Positions 16,849-26,017 are shown, counted from the stretch's first letter. The stretch is 64,000 bases of DNA from Streptomyces sp. Ru73 (GCF_002920575.1 NZ_PQSQ01000024.1:1-64000), one strand, 5' to 3'. Numbers and translations are program-made. The notes: a model not told the origin generated them from the sequence alone.

Positions 16849-17616
16849 ATGACTGTGAACTTCGAGGTCGCCGACGGCGTCGGCACCATCCGCCTGGACC
16901 GCCCGCCGATGAACGCGCTGGACATCGCCACCCAGGACCGGCTGCGCGAGCTGGCCGCCGAGGCCACCCGCCGCGACGACGTCCGCGCCGTGGTCGTCTG
17001 GGGCGGCGAGAAGGTGTTCGCGGCCGGCGCGGACATCAAGGAGATGCAGGCGATGGACCACGCGGCGATGGTCGCGCGGGCCGGGGCGCTGCAGGAGTCC
17101 TTCACCGCCGTCGCGCGCATCCCCAAGCCCGTGGTGGCCGCGGTCACCGGGTACGCGCTGGGCGGCGGCTGCGAGCTCGCGCTCTGTGCCGACTACCGCA
17201 TCGCAGCGGAGAACGCCAAGCTCGGCCAGCCCGAGATCCTGCTCGGCCTGATCCCCGGCGCGGGCGGCACCCAGCGCCTCGCCCGCCTCATCGGCCCGTC
17301 CAAGGCCAAGGACCTCATCTTCACCGGCCGCCAGGTGAAGGCCGACGAGGCCCTCGCGCTCGGACTGGTGGACCGTGTGGTTCCCGCCGAAGAGGTGTAC
17401 GCGCAGGCGCACGCCTGGGCGGCCAGGCTCGCCAAGGGACCGGCGATCGCGCTGCGGGCCGCGAAGGAGTCGGTGGACGCCGGTCTGGAGACCGACATCG
17501 ACACCGGGCTGACGATCGAACGCGGTTGGTTCGCAGGTCTGTTCGCCACCGAGGACCGCGAGACGGGCATGCGCAGCTTCGTCGAGGAGGGCCCGGGCAA
17601 GGCCAAGTTCCGCTAG
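16849..17616 (+). CDS. Enoyl-CoA hydratase/isomerase (crotonase family)
   Basis: A 255-aa cytosolic enzyme expected to hydrate trans-2-enoyl-CoA in fatty-acid or branched-chain acid oxidation. Crotonase-fold signatures are FAAGADIKEM (CoA and oxyanion hole, about 60-70) and GYALGGGCELALCADYRIA (about 102-120). The catalytic Glu-type position is seen in GQPEILLGLIPGAGGTQRL (about 127-145). The length equals typical bacterial EchA/PaaF proteins. It stands alone, with a gap of 112 bp upstream. A small hairpin (17649-17665) lies 33 nt downstream. The exact substrate is not readable from sequence. Confidence 0.9.
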   Translation: MTVNFEVADGVGTIRLDRPPMNALDIATQDRLRELAAEATRRDDVRAVVVWGGEKVFAAGADIKEMQAMDHAAMVARAGALQESFTAVARIPKPVVAAVTGYALGGGCELALCADYRIAAENAKLGQPEILLGLIPGAGGTQRLARLIGPSKAKDLIFTGRQVKADEALALGLVDRVVPAEEVYAQAHAWAARLAKGPAIALRAAKESVDAGLETDIDTGLTIERGWFAGLFATEDRETGMRSFVEEGPGKAKFR

Positions 17617-17890
17617 ACCGAGCGGGGTTGGCGGTACGGCGGGGAAACGGGCACCGCGTGTGCCCCTTGCGGGCGAATGATGTGCGACTCAAGGGCGGCT
17701 TGAGAAGCCTCCCGCACACGGCCCCGACGATCACCCTGCGTCAGCACTGCCGCGCAGGTCAGAGTAGGTGTAGGGCCGGGTTGACTGCCCGGGGCATATG
17801 TCAGGAGGGGGTGTGGGAGCCGCGGATTCCGGGAGACCGATTCCCGCGGTTCCGCCCCCGTAACGTGCCCGTTGCGTCCATGATGGTGGC

Positions 17891-18439
17891 ATGGCGGGCC
17901 TCGGAGGCAGGGAGCAGCCGCAGCCGCGAACCGGCACGGCCGGCGCGCGCTGGGCTCTGCCCGCCCAGGATGCGGAGGGGGAGAGTGCCAGGGTGACGGC
18001 TGCCGCTCGGGGTGACGGAGCGTCAAGGGCGCTCGATCTCATCGGCGACCCCGCTCACGAAGAGGTACGGCTTCCCTCGCGTCCCGAATCCGCCGCCACC
18101 GCCCGCCGTCTGACGCACTCCGTGCTGCTCAAGCAGTGGTCGCTGACGCCCCAGCTCGCCGAGCACGCCGTGCTGCTCGTCTCGGAGCTGGTCGGCAACG
18201 CCGTACGGCACACCGGCGCCCGGACGTTCGGCCTGCGGATGCTGCGCCGCCGCGGCTGGATCCGCATCGAGGTGCGCGACCCCTCGCGCGGGCTGCCCTG
18301 TCTGATGCCGGTCCACGAGCTGGACGTGAGCGGCCGCGGGCTCTTCCTCGTCGACAAGCTCTCCGACCGCTGGGGCGTGGACCTGCTGCCGCGCGGCAAG
18401 ACGACGTGGTTCGAGATGCGGGTGACGGACCGCGCCTGA
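17891..18439 (+). CDS. ATP-binding anti-sigma-type regulator (HATPase_c)
   Basis: A 182-aa protein with a single GHKL/HATPase fold (about 60-180) like the RsbW/SpoIIAB-type regulators that are abundant in Streptomyces. The N box ELVGNAVRH is clear. A divergent G1 box is visible in DVSGRGLFLVDKLSDRWGV. It has no membrane segment or receiver domain. It probably binds or phosphorylates a sigma or anti-anti-sigma factor; no partner is adjacent. The first 35 residues are low-complexity and the true start may be GTG 17993, preceded by GGAGGGGGAG. The 274-bp gap upstream (17617-17890) shows only short hairpins. A strong terminator follows. Confidence 0.85.
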   Translation: MAGLGGREQPQPRTGTAGARWALPAQDAEGESARVTAAARGDGASRALDLIGDPAHEEVRLPSRPESAATARRLTHSVLLKQWSLTPQLAEHAVLLVSELVGNAVRHTGARTFGLRMLRRRGWIRIEVRDPSRGLPCLMPVHELDVSGRGLFLVDKLSDRWGVDLLPRGKTTWFEMRVTDRA

Positions 18440-18474
18440 GCGGTGCCCGCGGCCGGCCCGTGCCCGGAAACGTG

Positions 18475-18514
18475 ACTGGGGCCCTTCCGCGCTGTCGGCG
18501 GAACGGGCCCCAGT
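18475..18514 (+). terminator. Strong terminator after HATPase gene
   Basis: A stem of about 16 bp with a single bulge (ACTGGGGCCC..TTCCGC pairing with GCGGAA..GGGCCCCAGT) around a 7-nt loop begins 36 nt past the stop codon. Confidence 0.8.
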
Positions 18515-18826
18515 AGTCGCGCGCCGGCGGGCGGAAGGGGTGTGCCCACGGCGCCATGACGACCTCGCCCGGGTCAATGGGGGTCGTTGCCCCGACTATG
18601 GCAGGCAGGGCAGGCAGCTGCCAAAAGGGCATTTCGGTCAAGCACGGACGTAAGGGTGGTAACCTGCGGCTGATCAAAGGTGAGTTGTGCCACCGGCCTT
18701 CCAAACACCGCCCCCGAAGGGTGAATCGCTGAGTAATTACCGGACCGGGGTGATGGTTATGCGGACTGCCCGGCCGGCCGCGCACAGTGGCTCGGTCACC
18801 CCGTGGGAGCGCGCGGCACCGGTCCG
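18515..18826. other. 312-bp unassigned stretch with lower GC
   Basis: No confident gene. Part of it (about 18600-18720) is near 62% GC, with direct repeats GGCAGGCAG. It has one short plus-strand reading frame of 44 codons (18598-18732) whose product would be Lys/Arg-rich with two Cys. The codons lack Streptomyces third-position bias and the ribosome-binding site is poor, so I do not call it as a gene. A 5' regulatory region for the redox cluster or a small RNA are other readings. Confidence 0.4.
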
Positions 18827-18832
18827 TAGGAT
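18827..18832 (+). promoter_or_regulatory. -10 box upstream of redox cluster
   Basis: TAGGAT fits the Streptomyces TAGRRT consensus, 58 nt before the ATG at 18891, giving a leader of about 50 nt that includes GGGGAGG. Confidence 0.5.
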
Positions 18833-18890
18833 GGGGCGCCGAGGCCGCCCGACCGCGGGCGGCACCGGACACCGGGGAGGGAGCGGCCGC

Positions 18891-19304
18891 ATGGGAGCGA
18901 CGGGGCGTGCGCACCGCTCGGCGGCCTGGACGCTGCTGGTCCTCCTCGCGGTGGTCTTCGCGCCACTGCTGTGCCGTACGGGCGGCGTGCCCGGCGTCTC
19001 CGGCGCGCCGGCCGCGACCGCGCCGGGGCACCCGGCCGTCGCCGCCACCGCTCCGTCGGCCGCCGTGGAGCCCGCTCCCGTGGCCGCGGCCGTGCCCAAG
19101 AAGTGCTCGCCGCACGACGCGCCGGGCTCCGGCGACACCGTGCCCGCGCCCGCCACGCACCGCGGCGAACCGCTCGCCGCCCCCGCGGCCGTGCCCGCGC
19201 CGTACCTCTCCCACGACCCCGCGCGCTGCGCGCTCGCCCGGCCGCCCACCGGCCCGGCCGCCGCCACCGACCCCCGCGCCCTCCTGACCGTGCTGCGGAT
19301 ATAG
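18891..19304 (+). CDS. Small secreted or membrane-anchored Ala/Pro-rich protein, unknown function
   Basis: A 137-aa protein that I cannot assign. ATG 18891 is chosen because GGGGAGG sits about 10 nt upstream and a classical basic/hydrophobic leader follows (RAHRSAAWTLLVLLAVVFAPLL). The rest is Ala/Pro-rich and predicted extracytoplasmic. It has Cys in KKCSPHD and ARCALA plus one at the end of the hydrophobic segment. It is 102 bp upstream of the DsbA-like gene, so it may be co-transcribed and could be a disulfide substrate of that system. That link is only positional. Confidence 0.6.
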   Translation: MGATGRAHRSAAWTLLVLLAVVFAPLLCRTGGVPGVSGAPAATAPGHPAVAATAPSAAVEPAPVAAAVPKKCSPHDAPGSGDTVPAPATHRGEPLAAPAAVPAPYLSHDPARCALARPPTGPAAATDPRALLTVLRI

Positions 19305-19406
19305 CGCCGCCCCGCGCGCCGGCACCACGGGCCCCGTGCCCCGAGAACCGAGCGCGCGCACCGGTCGCGTCATATCTCCCTCCGTACGCACGTCAGGAGC
19401 ACACCC

Positions 19407-20177
19407 ATGTCCGCAGCCCACACGCCGGGCCGCCGCCTCGCGGCCGTCGGCGCGATCCTCGCCCTCATCGTCGGCCTCGTCGCCATCGGCGTCGCCGTCG
19501 GCACGGCCGTCGAGGGCGACGGCGGCAGCACGTCCGCCGAACCCGAGCCCGCCGCCTCCGTCACCGACGGGGACTCGCAGGGCCGCCGGCAGATGTACGA
19601 CGACATCGCCGAGAAGACCGCACGCCGCGAGAAGGGCGACGCGCTGGCCGTCGGCCGGACCGACGCACCGGTCGTGCTGGTCGAGTACGCCGACTACCAG
19701 TGCGGCTTCTGCGGCCGCTTCGCCCGCGAGACCCAGCCCGAACTGATCGAGAAGTACGTCGACAAGGGCATCCTGCGCATCGAGTTCCGCAACTTCACCA
19801 TCTACGGCGAGGACTCCGAGCGGGCGGCCCGCGCCTCCTGGGCCGCCGGGCGCCAGGGCAAGTTCTGGGAGCTGCACGACGCGCTGTACGCCAAGAGCCG
19901 CAAGGGCAAGGCGCTCGCCGAGGACAAGCTGACCGAGCTGGCACGCAGCAGCGGCGTCGCGGACATCGACCGCTTCCGGCGCGACATGAAGAGCGACGCT
20001 GCGGCCGAGGCGCTGGGCCGGGACCAGGCCGAGGGCTATGACCTCGGAGTGCAGTCCACCCCGTCCTTCCTGGTCAACGGCGAGCCGATCGCCGGTGCCC
20101 AGCCCACCGCCACCTTCACCCGGGCCATCGACGACGCCGCGGCCCGGGCGGAGAAGGAGAAGGGGGGCGGCAAGTGA
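19407..20177 (+). CDS. Membrane-anchored DsbA-like thiol-disulfide oxidoreductase
   Basis: A 256-aa protein with one N-terminal transmembrane anchor (about 12-33) and an extracytoplasmic thioredoxin-fold domain of the DsbA/thioredoxin_4 type. The active site is CGFC (about 92-95, in DYQCGFCGRF), and the cis-Pro loop is TPSFLVNG (about 219-226). It should exchange disulfides with secreted proteins. The ATG start has CAGGAG upstream. The 3' end overlaps ccdA by 4 nt (GTGA), so the two are coupled: CcdA probably supplies electrons and keeps this protein reduced, while DsbB encoded 1.2 kb away would oxidise it or another partner. Confidence 0.92.
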   Translation: MSAAHTPGRRLAAVGAILALIVGLVAIGVAVGTAVEGDGGSTSAEPEPAASVTDGDSQGRRQMYDDIAEKTARREKGDALAVGRTDAPVVLVEYADYQCGFCGRFARETQPELIEKYVDKGILRIEFRNFTIYGEDSERAARASWAAGRQGKFWELHDALYAKSRKGKALAEDKLTELARSSGVADIDRFRRDMKSDAAAEALGRDQAEGYDLGVQSTPSFLVNGEPIAGAQPTATFTRAIDDAAARAEKEKGGGK

Positions 20178-21004
20178 CCGACATCGGCTACCTCGCCGCC
20201 TTCCTGGGCGGCGCCCTCGCCCTGCTCAGCCCGTGCAGCGCGCTGCTGCTGCCGGCGTTCTTCGCGTACTCGCTCGCCACGCCGGGCCGGCTGCTCGCCC
20301 GCACCGGCGTCTTCTACCTCGGACTGGCGACCACGCTCGTACCGCTCGGCGCGGCCAGCACCGCCGCCAGCCGGCTCTTCAACGGCCACCGCGACCTGCT
20401 CATCGCCGTCGGCGGCTGGGTGGTGATCGCGATGGGCGTGCTGCAGATCCTGGGCCTGGGCTTCGCGTCCCGCCGGGCGCAGTCGGCCGCCGCCCGGATC
20501 ACCCCGCGCTCGGCCGTCTCCACCTTCCTGCTGGGCTGCGTCTACGGCCTCGCGGGCTTCTGCGCCGGGCCGATCCTGGGCGCGGTGCTGACGGTCACGG
20601 CGGTCAGCGGCTCGCCCGTGTACGGCGCGTCGATGCTGGCCGTCTACGCGCTGGGGATGGCCCTGCCGCTCTTCGTCCTGGCCCTGCTGTGGGACCGGTT
20701 CCAGCTGGGCCGGCGGGGCTGGCTGCGCGGCCGGGAGTTCGGCCTCGGACCGCTGCGGCTGCACACCACCTCGCTGGTGTCCGGGCTCTTCTTCATCGGC
20801 ATCGGCGTCCTCTTCCTGGCGTTCAACGGGACCAGCGCGCTGCCCGGCATCCTCGGCACCGACGCGGAGTTCCGGCTGGAGGAGTGGGTGGCCAGGACCG
20901 GGAACGCGGTGCCGGACGCCGTCCTGGTCGCGGCGGCCGCGCTGGCCGTCGCCGCGGTGCTCGGCCGGATCGCGCTCCGCCCGGACAAGAAGACGAAGGA
21001 CTGA
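20174..21004 (+). CDS. ccdA: CcdA-like thiol electron transporter
   Basis: A 276-aa integral membrane protein of the DsbD-beta/CcdA family with six to seven helices. It carries reducing equivalents from cytosolic thioredoxin across the membrane. The two conserved Cys are in SPCSALLLPAF (about 20) and GFCAGPILG (about 130), the usual pair. It has an extended C-terminal region with an extra helix and a lysine tail (RPDKKTKD). The GTG start overlaps the stop of the DsbA-like gene. No cytochrome c maturation genes (ResB, ResC, CcsA) are nearby, so a role in thiol homeostasis is more likely than haem ligation alone. Confidence 0.9.
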   Translation: MTDIGYLAAFLGGALALLSPCSALLLPAFFAYSLATPGRLLARTGVFYLGLATTLVPLGAASTAASRLFNGHRDLLIAVGGWVVIAMGVLQILGLGFASRRAQSAAARITPRSAVSTFLLGCVYGLAGFCAGPILGAVLTVTAVSGSPVYGASMLAVYALGMALPLFVLALLWDRFQLGRRGWLRGREFGLGPLRLHTTSLVSGLFFIGIGVLFLAFNGTSALPGILGTDAEFRLEEWVARTGNAVPDAVLVAAAALAVAAVLGRIALRPDKKTKD

Positions 21005-21101
21005 TCCCACTCATGGGCCGCTCATAGGGCCATTCGGCTCATATCCGGTGCGGCGGCCGGCGACCTCCCGTGGCGTGCGCGGGATGGCGCCGGCCGGCCA
21101 C

Positions 21102-21107
21102 TACGTT
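21102..21107 (+). promoter_or_regulatory. Candidate -10 box of DUF5993-dsbB unit
   Basis: TACGTT ends 8 nt before the ATG of the 54-aa gene, the leaderless-type spacing seen repeatedly in this window. No -35 was recognised. Confidence 0.35.
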
Positions 21108-21115
21108 GCCGTGCC

Positions 21116-21280
21116 ATGGACGCCCTCCTCTTCGCCGGTCTCTTCGCCACGTTCCTGTGCATCGTGGGGCAGAAGAGCCGGGTGGCGGTGGTCGCGGTGT
21201 GGTCGGTGATGTTCGCCTCCGCCGTCTGGCTGATGGCCCATCACATCACCGGTGCCGTGGTGCTCGGTCTTCCGCACTGA
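21116..21280 (+). CDS. 54-aa DUF5993-like small membrane protein
   Basis: A short gene that ordinary length cut-offs miss. The product starts MDALLFAGLFATFL, has two hydrophobic helices (about 3-18 and 23-42) with a QKSR turn, and ends with a HHITG segment. This matches my memory of DUF5993 proteins, which are about 50 aa and typically encoded directly before disulfide bond formation protein B. The dsbB-like gene starts 68 bp downstream, exactly that arrangement. Third-position GC is high through the frame. Function unknown; an assembly or accessory subunit of DsbB is plausible. Confidence 0.75.
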   Translation: MDALLFAGLFATFLCIVGQKSRVAVVAVWSVMFASAVWLMAHHITGAVVLGLPH

Positions 21281-21348
21281 CCCGCGCCGCGCCCCGCCGT
21301 GCGGGCCGGCCGCGGGGCGCCAACGACTGGACCGGAGTTTTCTTTCTC

Positions 21349-22044
21349 ATGAGTGCACTACTGACCGGCCGGATGAGCACGCCGCTGAGCACGCCGGCGA
21401 TCCCCGCGCTGGACCCCGGGCCGCCGGGGATCGTCGCCCGCGCGCAGTACTGGTTCGCCTGCCTCTTCGTGACCGGCTGGACCGGCGTCCTCTGCGCGGG
21501 ACTCGCCCTGCAGTTCGTCCGCGGGGAACAGCCGTGCCCGCTGTGCGTCGTACAGCGGATGTTCATCGTGCTGGCGCTGCTCGGCGCCGCCCACATCGTC
21601 CGGCAGGGGCTGCGCGGTGCGGTGCCGCGCCGGGACTACCTCATGGGGTGGGGGCTCGCACTCCTCGGCTGCACGGCGGGCTCGGTGGCGGCGGGGCGGC
21701 AGGCGCTGCTGTACCTGCTGCACGGCGAACGGCCCGGCGCCTCCGCGGGCGCGGCGTACGGCAGCACCGTGCACGGGCTGCCGGCCGACGCCTGGACGTG
21801 GCTCTTCTTCCAGGCGTCCGTCCTGGCGATCGGCGCCGTGCTGGTCACCTCGCACCTCACCACGGGCCGCCGCATCCCCACCCAGGGGGCGCACCGGACC
21901 GCGGGTCTGGGCGCGCTGTTCCTCGCCGGGGCGGTGATCGCGCTGAGCACGGGGGTGCTCCTGCTGCAGGCCGGGCTGCACGCCGTCCTGCCCGGCCCGT
22001 CCGCCCACTACCCGCTCCTGCACGGCCTGGGGCTGCTGCGCTGA
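21349..22044 (+). CDS. dsbB: Disulfide bond formation protein B (DsbB family)
   Basis: A 231-aa membrane protein with four or more helices that re-oxidises DsbA-type proteins and passes electrons to quinone. The quinone-proximal CPLC motif is clear in GEQPCPLCVVQRM (about 61-64), the hallmark of DsbB. The second, DsbA-facing Cys pair of E. coli DsbB is not evident: the later periplasmic loop (HGERPGASAGAAYG) has no Cys pair, so the mechanism may differ. ATG 21349 follows GGAG at 12 nt. Actinobacteria generally use VKOR instead, so a DsbB here is notable. A short inverted repeat fills the 19-bp gap to the convergent gene. Confidence 0.85.
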   Translation: MSALLTGRMSTPLSTPAIPALDPGPPGIVARAQYWFACLFVTGWTGVLCAGLALQFVRGEQPCPLCVVQRMFIVLALLGAAHIVRQGLRGAVPRRDYLMGWGLALLGCTAGSVAAGRQALLYLLHGERPGASAGAAYGSTVHGLPADAWTWLFFQASVLAIGAVLVTSHLTTGRRIPTQGAHRTAGLGALFLAGAVIALSTGVLLLQAGLHAVLPGPSAHYPLLHGLGLLR

Positions 22045-22063
22045 GCCCCGGCGGCGGGGCCGG

Positions 22064-22396
22064 TCAGGCGCTGCGGCGCAGCGGCCGGTGCGGCTGCGCG
22101 TCGGCGCGGCGCCGGCGGTCGTTGCACAGCAGGCACTTGCCGTACCCGGGCGGCAGCGGGTCCTCGGGGTCGCCGTACAGCGGGTCGACGGCGCCGTGCG
22201 GATGCGCGGCGCAGCCGGTCGGGCCGGGAACCGGGCCGCTGTCGGAGCCGAGCGAGTCGGCGGCGGTCAGGGCGCGCCGCAGGGCGTCGACCAGCCGGTC
22301 GGCGTCCTGCCGGCTGGGGGCCGTCTGCAGGCCCGAGGCGAGGTCGGCGGCGAGGGTGAGCGCGGTCTGGAGTTCGCGCAGGTCTGCGTAACTCAT
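22064..22396 (-). CDS. Small protein with C-terminal Cys pair, unknown
   Basis: A 110-aa soluble protein. The N-terminal half is a helical segment (YADLRELQTALTLAADLASG). The C-terminal part has GYGKCLLCNDRRRR, a CxxC that could bind metal, preceded by another Cys/His stretch (GCAAHPHG), so a small zinc-binding fold is possible. I do not recognise the family. ATG 22396 is chosen over a longer frame because a TACGCT -10 box lies 7 nt upstream, indicating leaderless expression. It converges on dsbB. Confidence 0.7.
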   Translation of the reverse strand: MSYADLRELQTALTLAADLASGLQTAPSRQDADRLVDALRRALTAADSLGSDSGPVPGPTGCAAHPHGAVDPLYGDPEDPLPPGYGKCLLCNDRRRRADAQPHRPLRRSA

Positions 22397-22403
22397 GCCC
22401 CGG

Positions 22404-22409
22404 AGCGTA
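22404..22409 (-). promoter_or_regulatory. -10 box of 110-aa protein gene
   Basis: TACGCT on the minus strand ends 7 nt before the ATG at 22396 and there is no ribosome-binding site: leaderless-type promoter. Confidence 0.45.
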
Positions 22410-22635
22410 GGCGCACCCACTGACAGTTGATCTTGCGATCGCACTTCGTGGCATCCCATGGGGCGATCCCTGCCCGCCGGCGCCGACGAATCACCGCCGT
22501 GCGGCGGAAGCCCCCCTTGCGGAGGCATGACATCTGCGTGACGGGCGGTACGCCGGGGGCGGTGCGGTGCGATGCGTCCTGCCCGGGGGCTCGAGCCCCG
22601 GAATCCCGGATCCGCGGAGCCCCGGGGCAGGAGCG

Positions 22636-22669
22636 GGGGCCGGGCGCGCCCGTGCTCGCGCCCGGCCCC
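22636..22669 (-). terminator. nadE terminator
   Basis: A perfect 13-bp stem (GGGGCCGGGCGCG / CGCGCCCGGCCCC) with an 8-nt loop lies 24 nt past the nadE stop. Confidence 0.8.
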
Positions 22670-22693
22670 GGTACCACTGGTCCGTGCCCGCGC

Positions 22694-23524
22694 TCAGGGC
22701 GCGGTCGGCAGCTCGCGCTTGTGCGCGGTGAGGCGGTAGCGGCGCACGATGGTCTCCTGCGTCTGCTCGCTGACCGGCTTGCCCTCCAGGAAGTCGTCGA
22801 GCTCGTCGTACGTGACGCCGAGCGCCTCCTCGTCCGCCTTGCCCGGCGACAGCGTCTCCAGGTCGGCGGTCGGGACCTTCCACACCAGCTCGGAGGGGGC
22901 GCCGAGGGCGTCGGCCACCGCACGCACCCGCCGCTTGGTCAGGCCCGTCAGCGGCACCAGGTCCGCGGCGCCGTCACCGAACTTGGTGAAGAAGCCGGTC
23001 AGCGCCTCGGCCGCGTGGTCGGTGCCGACGACCAGGCCGTCCCGGGCACCGGCGACCGCGTACTGCGCGATCATCCGCTGCCGGGCCTTGATGTTGCCCT
23101 GCACGAAGTCCTGGTGGTGCGCGTCGCGGAACGGCACACCGGACGCCAGCACGGCGTCCAGGGCCGCGTCGCTGGCCGGCTTCACATCGACCGTCAGCAC
23201 CTCGTCGGGCTTGATGAAGGAGAGCGCGAGCTGCGCGTCGTGCTCGTCGGCCTGGACGCCGTAGGGCAGCCGCATGGCGTAGAACGTCGCCTCGTACCCC
23301 GCCTCGCGGACCCGCTCCACCGCGAGCTGGCACAGCCGGCCGGCCGTGGTGGAGTCCACGCCGCCGCTGATGCCGAGCACCAGGGACCGCAGCCCGGTGC
23401 TCGTCAGCCGCTCGGCGAGGAAGGCCACCCGGCGCTCGATCTCCTCCTGCGCATCGAAGGACGCGGACACCTGGAGATCCCGGGCGATCTCCTGCTGCAG
23501 GCTCATGGACGCCGGATCGGTCAC
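22694..23524 (-). CDS. nadE: Ammonia-dependent NAD(+) synthetase
   Basis: This enzyme forms NAD from deamido-NAD, ATP and ammonia, the last step of NAD synthesis. The 276-aa length equals the homodimeric E. coli/B. subtilis type with no glutaminase domain. The ATP pyrophosphatase P-loop SGGVDST is near residue 53. The deamido-NAD site segment VVGTDHAAEALTGFFTKFGDG (about 162-182) and a C-terminal K(V/P)PTADL stretch are present. The GTG start has GAGGAG at 6 nt. It stands as a single gene, 88 bp downstream of a GH25 gene in the same orientation. Confidence 0.95.
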   Translation of the reverse strand: MTDPASMSLQQEIARDLQVSASFDAQEEIERRVAFLAERLTSTGLRSLVLGISGGVDSTTAGRLCQLAVERVREAGYEATFYAMRLPYGVQADEHDAQLALSFIKPDEVLTVDVKPASDAALDAVLASGVPFRDAHHQDFVQGNIKARQRMIAQYAVAGARDGLVVGTDHAAEALTGFFTKFGDGAADLVPLTGLTKRRVRAVADALGAPSELVWKVPTADLETLSPGKADEEALGVTYDELDDFLEGKPVSEQTQETIVRRYRLTAHKRELPTAP

Positions 23525-23611
23525 GGTCGCTCCTCGTGGTCTCGCTGTGCCGCCGGGGCGTGCCGTGAAGCGGGCGGCACCGGCGCACAGGCGCGTACGT
23601 ACGAGGAAACT

Positions 23612-24169
23612 CTATGCGTCGTCGGCCCAGGCCTTCAGCGCGGCCTTGCTGGAGAACTGGCCGACGTTCTTGTCGAGCGGGCTGTCGGTGTACTGGTGGA
23701 ACCGCCACTTGGCCTTGATCCGCGGGTGCCCGGCCTTGACGTAGTCGGCTATCCAGAGGCCGTCGCCGGCGTAGGACGTCGTGTCGTGGTTGAGCCAGAA
23801 GTCGCGGTTGCAGTACAGCAGCACCTTGTGGCGGTGCGGGCGCAGGGCCTTCACCTCGCGGATGAACTGGTCCTTCTGCGCATTGCTCGCATACGTCCCG
23901 GCGCTGGTGCGCTCCCAGTCGACTATCAGCACGTCGCCCAGCCGCGACGCGCACTTCTCGACGAAGTACCGCGCCTGCGCCGCGATGTTCCCCGGCCACA
24001 GGAAGTGGTAGAAGCCGACCACGCAGCCGGCCTCCCGCGCCCGTGACGCCTGGGAGCCCTGGTGCGGGTTGATGTAGGAGCGGCCCTCGGTCGCCTTGAT
24101 GAAGACGAAGTCCTGGCCCTTGGTGGAGTAGGTGGGTTGGTACGAGCTGACATCGACACCGTGCAGCAT
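23612..24169 (-). CDS. GH25 muramidase (Chalaropsis-type lysozyme)
   Basis: A 185-aa single-domain GH25 protein expected to cleave peptidoglycan between MurNAc and GlcNAc. Barrel-strand motifs are HGVDVSSYQ (catalytic-site Asp, start), FVFIKATEG, GFYHF and LIVDWERT with the Asp-x-Glu pair. FWLNHDTTS and LWIADY follow. ATG 24169 is preceded by GGGAGG at 5 nt, so longer starts are rejected; that leaves no signal peptide. It is therefore either cytosolic, exported by a holin or another non-Sec route, or released on lysis. It resembles stand-alone Streptomyces GH25 proteins and no phage genes are nearby. Confidence 0.88.
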   Translation of the reverse strand: MLHGVDVSSYQPTYSTKGQDFVFIKATEGRSYINPHQGSQASRAREAGCVVGFYHFLWPGNIAAQARYFVEKCASRLGDVLIVDWERTSAGTYASNAQKDQFIREVKALRPHRHKVLLYCNRDFWLNHDTTSYAGDGLWIADYVKAGHPRIKAKWRFHQYTDSPLDKNVGQFSSKAALKAWADDA

Positions 24170-24425
24170 TGCATCCTCCCGCAACCGCGCGATTACCAAG
24201 CGTCACTTCGCGTCCCCCATGGACATGCCCGCTGACGCAAGGTCTCAAAGGTGGAGTTGGCCTCCGGCCGTGCTTCGTCGCTCCCCTCGACGTCCCCCGT
24301 GCACGACGGCTGTGCACGCTGTGTGAGATGTGCCGTCGGTAACCAAACGCCGTCCGGCGTACGGGAGTTCCCCGCGGTTACTACGGATACGGCGTGCGGC
24401 GCGGGTGCGCAAGGAGAAAACGGCA

Positions 24426-24457
24426 ACGGGTCCGACCCGGCAGGGGGTCGGACCCGT
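24426..24457 (-). terminator. Perfect hairpin terminator
   Basis: A 13-bp stem (ACGGGTCCGACCC / GGGTCGGACCCGT) with a 6-nt loop lies 19 nt past the stop of the small minus-strand frame at 24477. It can also stop read-through from the sdaA side. Confidence 0.8.
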
Positions 24458-24476
24458 CGTGTGGGAGCAGGGAAAG

Positions 24477-24554
24477 TCAGGCCGGGGGGCGGGGCGCGTA
24501 GCGCGCCACCAGCAGACCCAGCGATGCCAGCACGATCAGCGGTATGACGATCAC
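24477..24554 (-). CDS. Possible 25-aa single-helix membrane peptide
   Basis: A tiny frame from GTG 24554, preceded by GGCGAGG. The product is a hydrophobic helix (start MIVIPLIVLASLGLLVARY) with a basic/proline tail. A perfect terminator follows its stop by 19 nt, which would be hard to explain without a transcript ending there. It lies between sdaA and the GH25 gene. Too short for a homology judgement; treat as a candidate small protein. Confidence 0.4.
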   Translation of the reverse strand: MIVIPLIVLASLGLLVARYAPRPPA

Positions 24555-24634
24555 CAGCCTCGCCTGCCCCGCTCATGCACGGCCATTCCGTGACGTGCGT
24601 CACAGATGAGTGTGTGCCGTGCCGGGCGGTGCGG

Positions 24635-26017
<1,383 letters not shown>

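Noticed and set aside
18515..18660. Minus-strand frame starting MPFWQLPALPAIVG
   Set aside because: It runs through the HATPase terminator and gene in antisense, with weak codon bias and no ribosome-binding site.
23612..24169. Prophage lysozyme
   Set aside because: The GH25 protein is phage-like in type, but no holin, tail, terminase or integrase gene is nearby and GC is normal.
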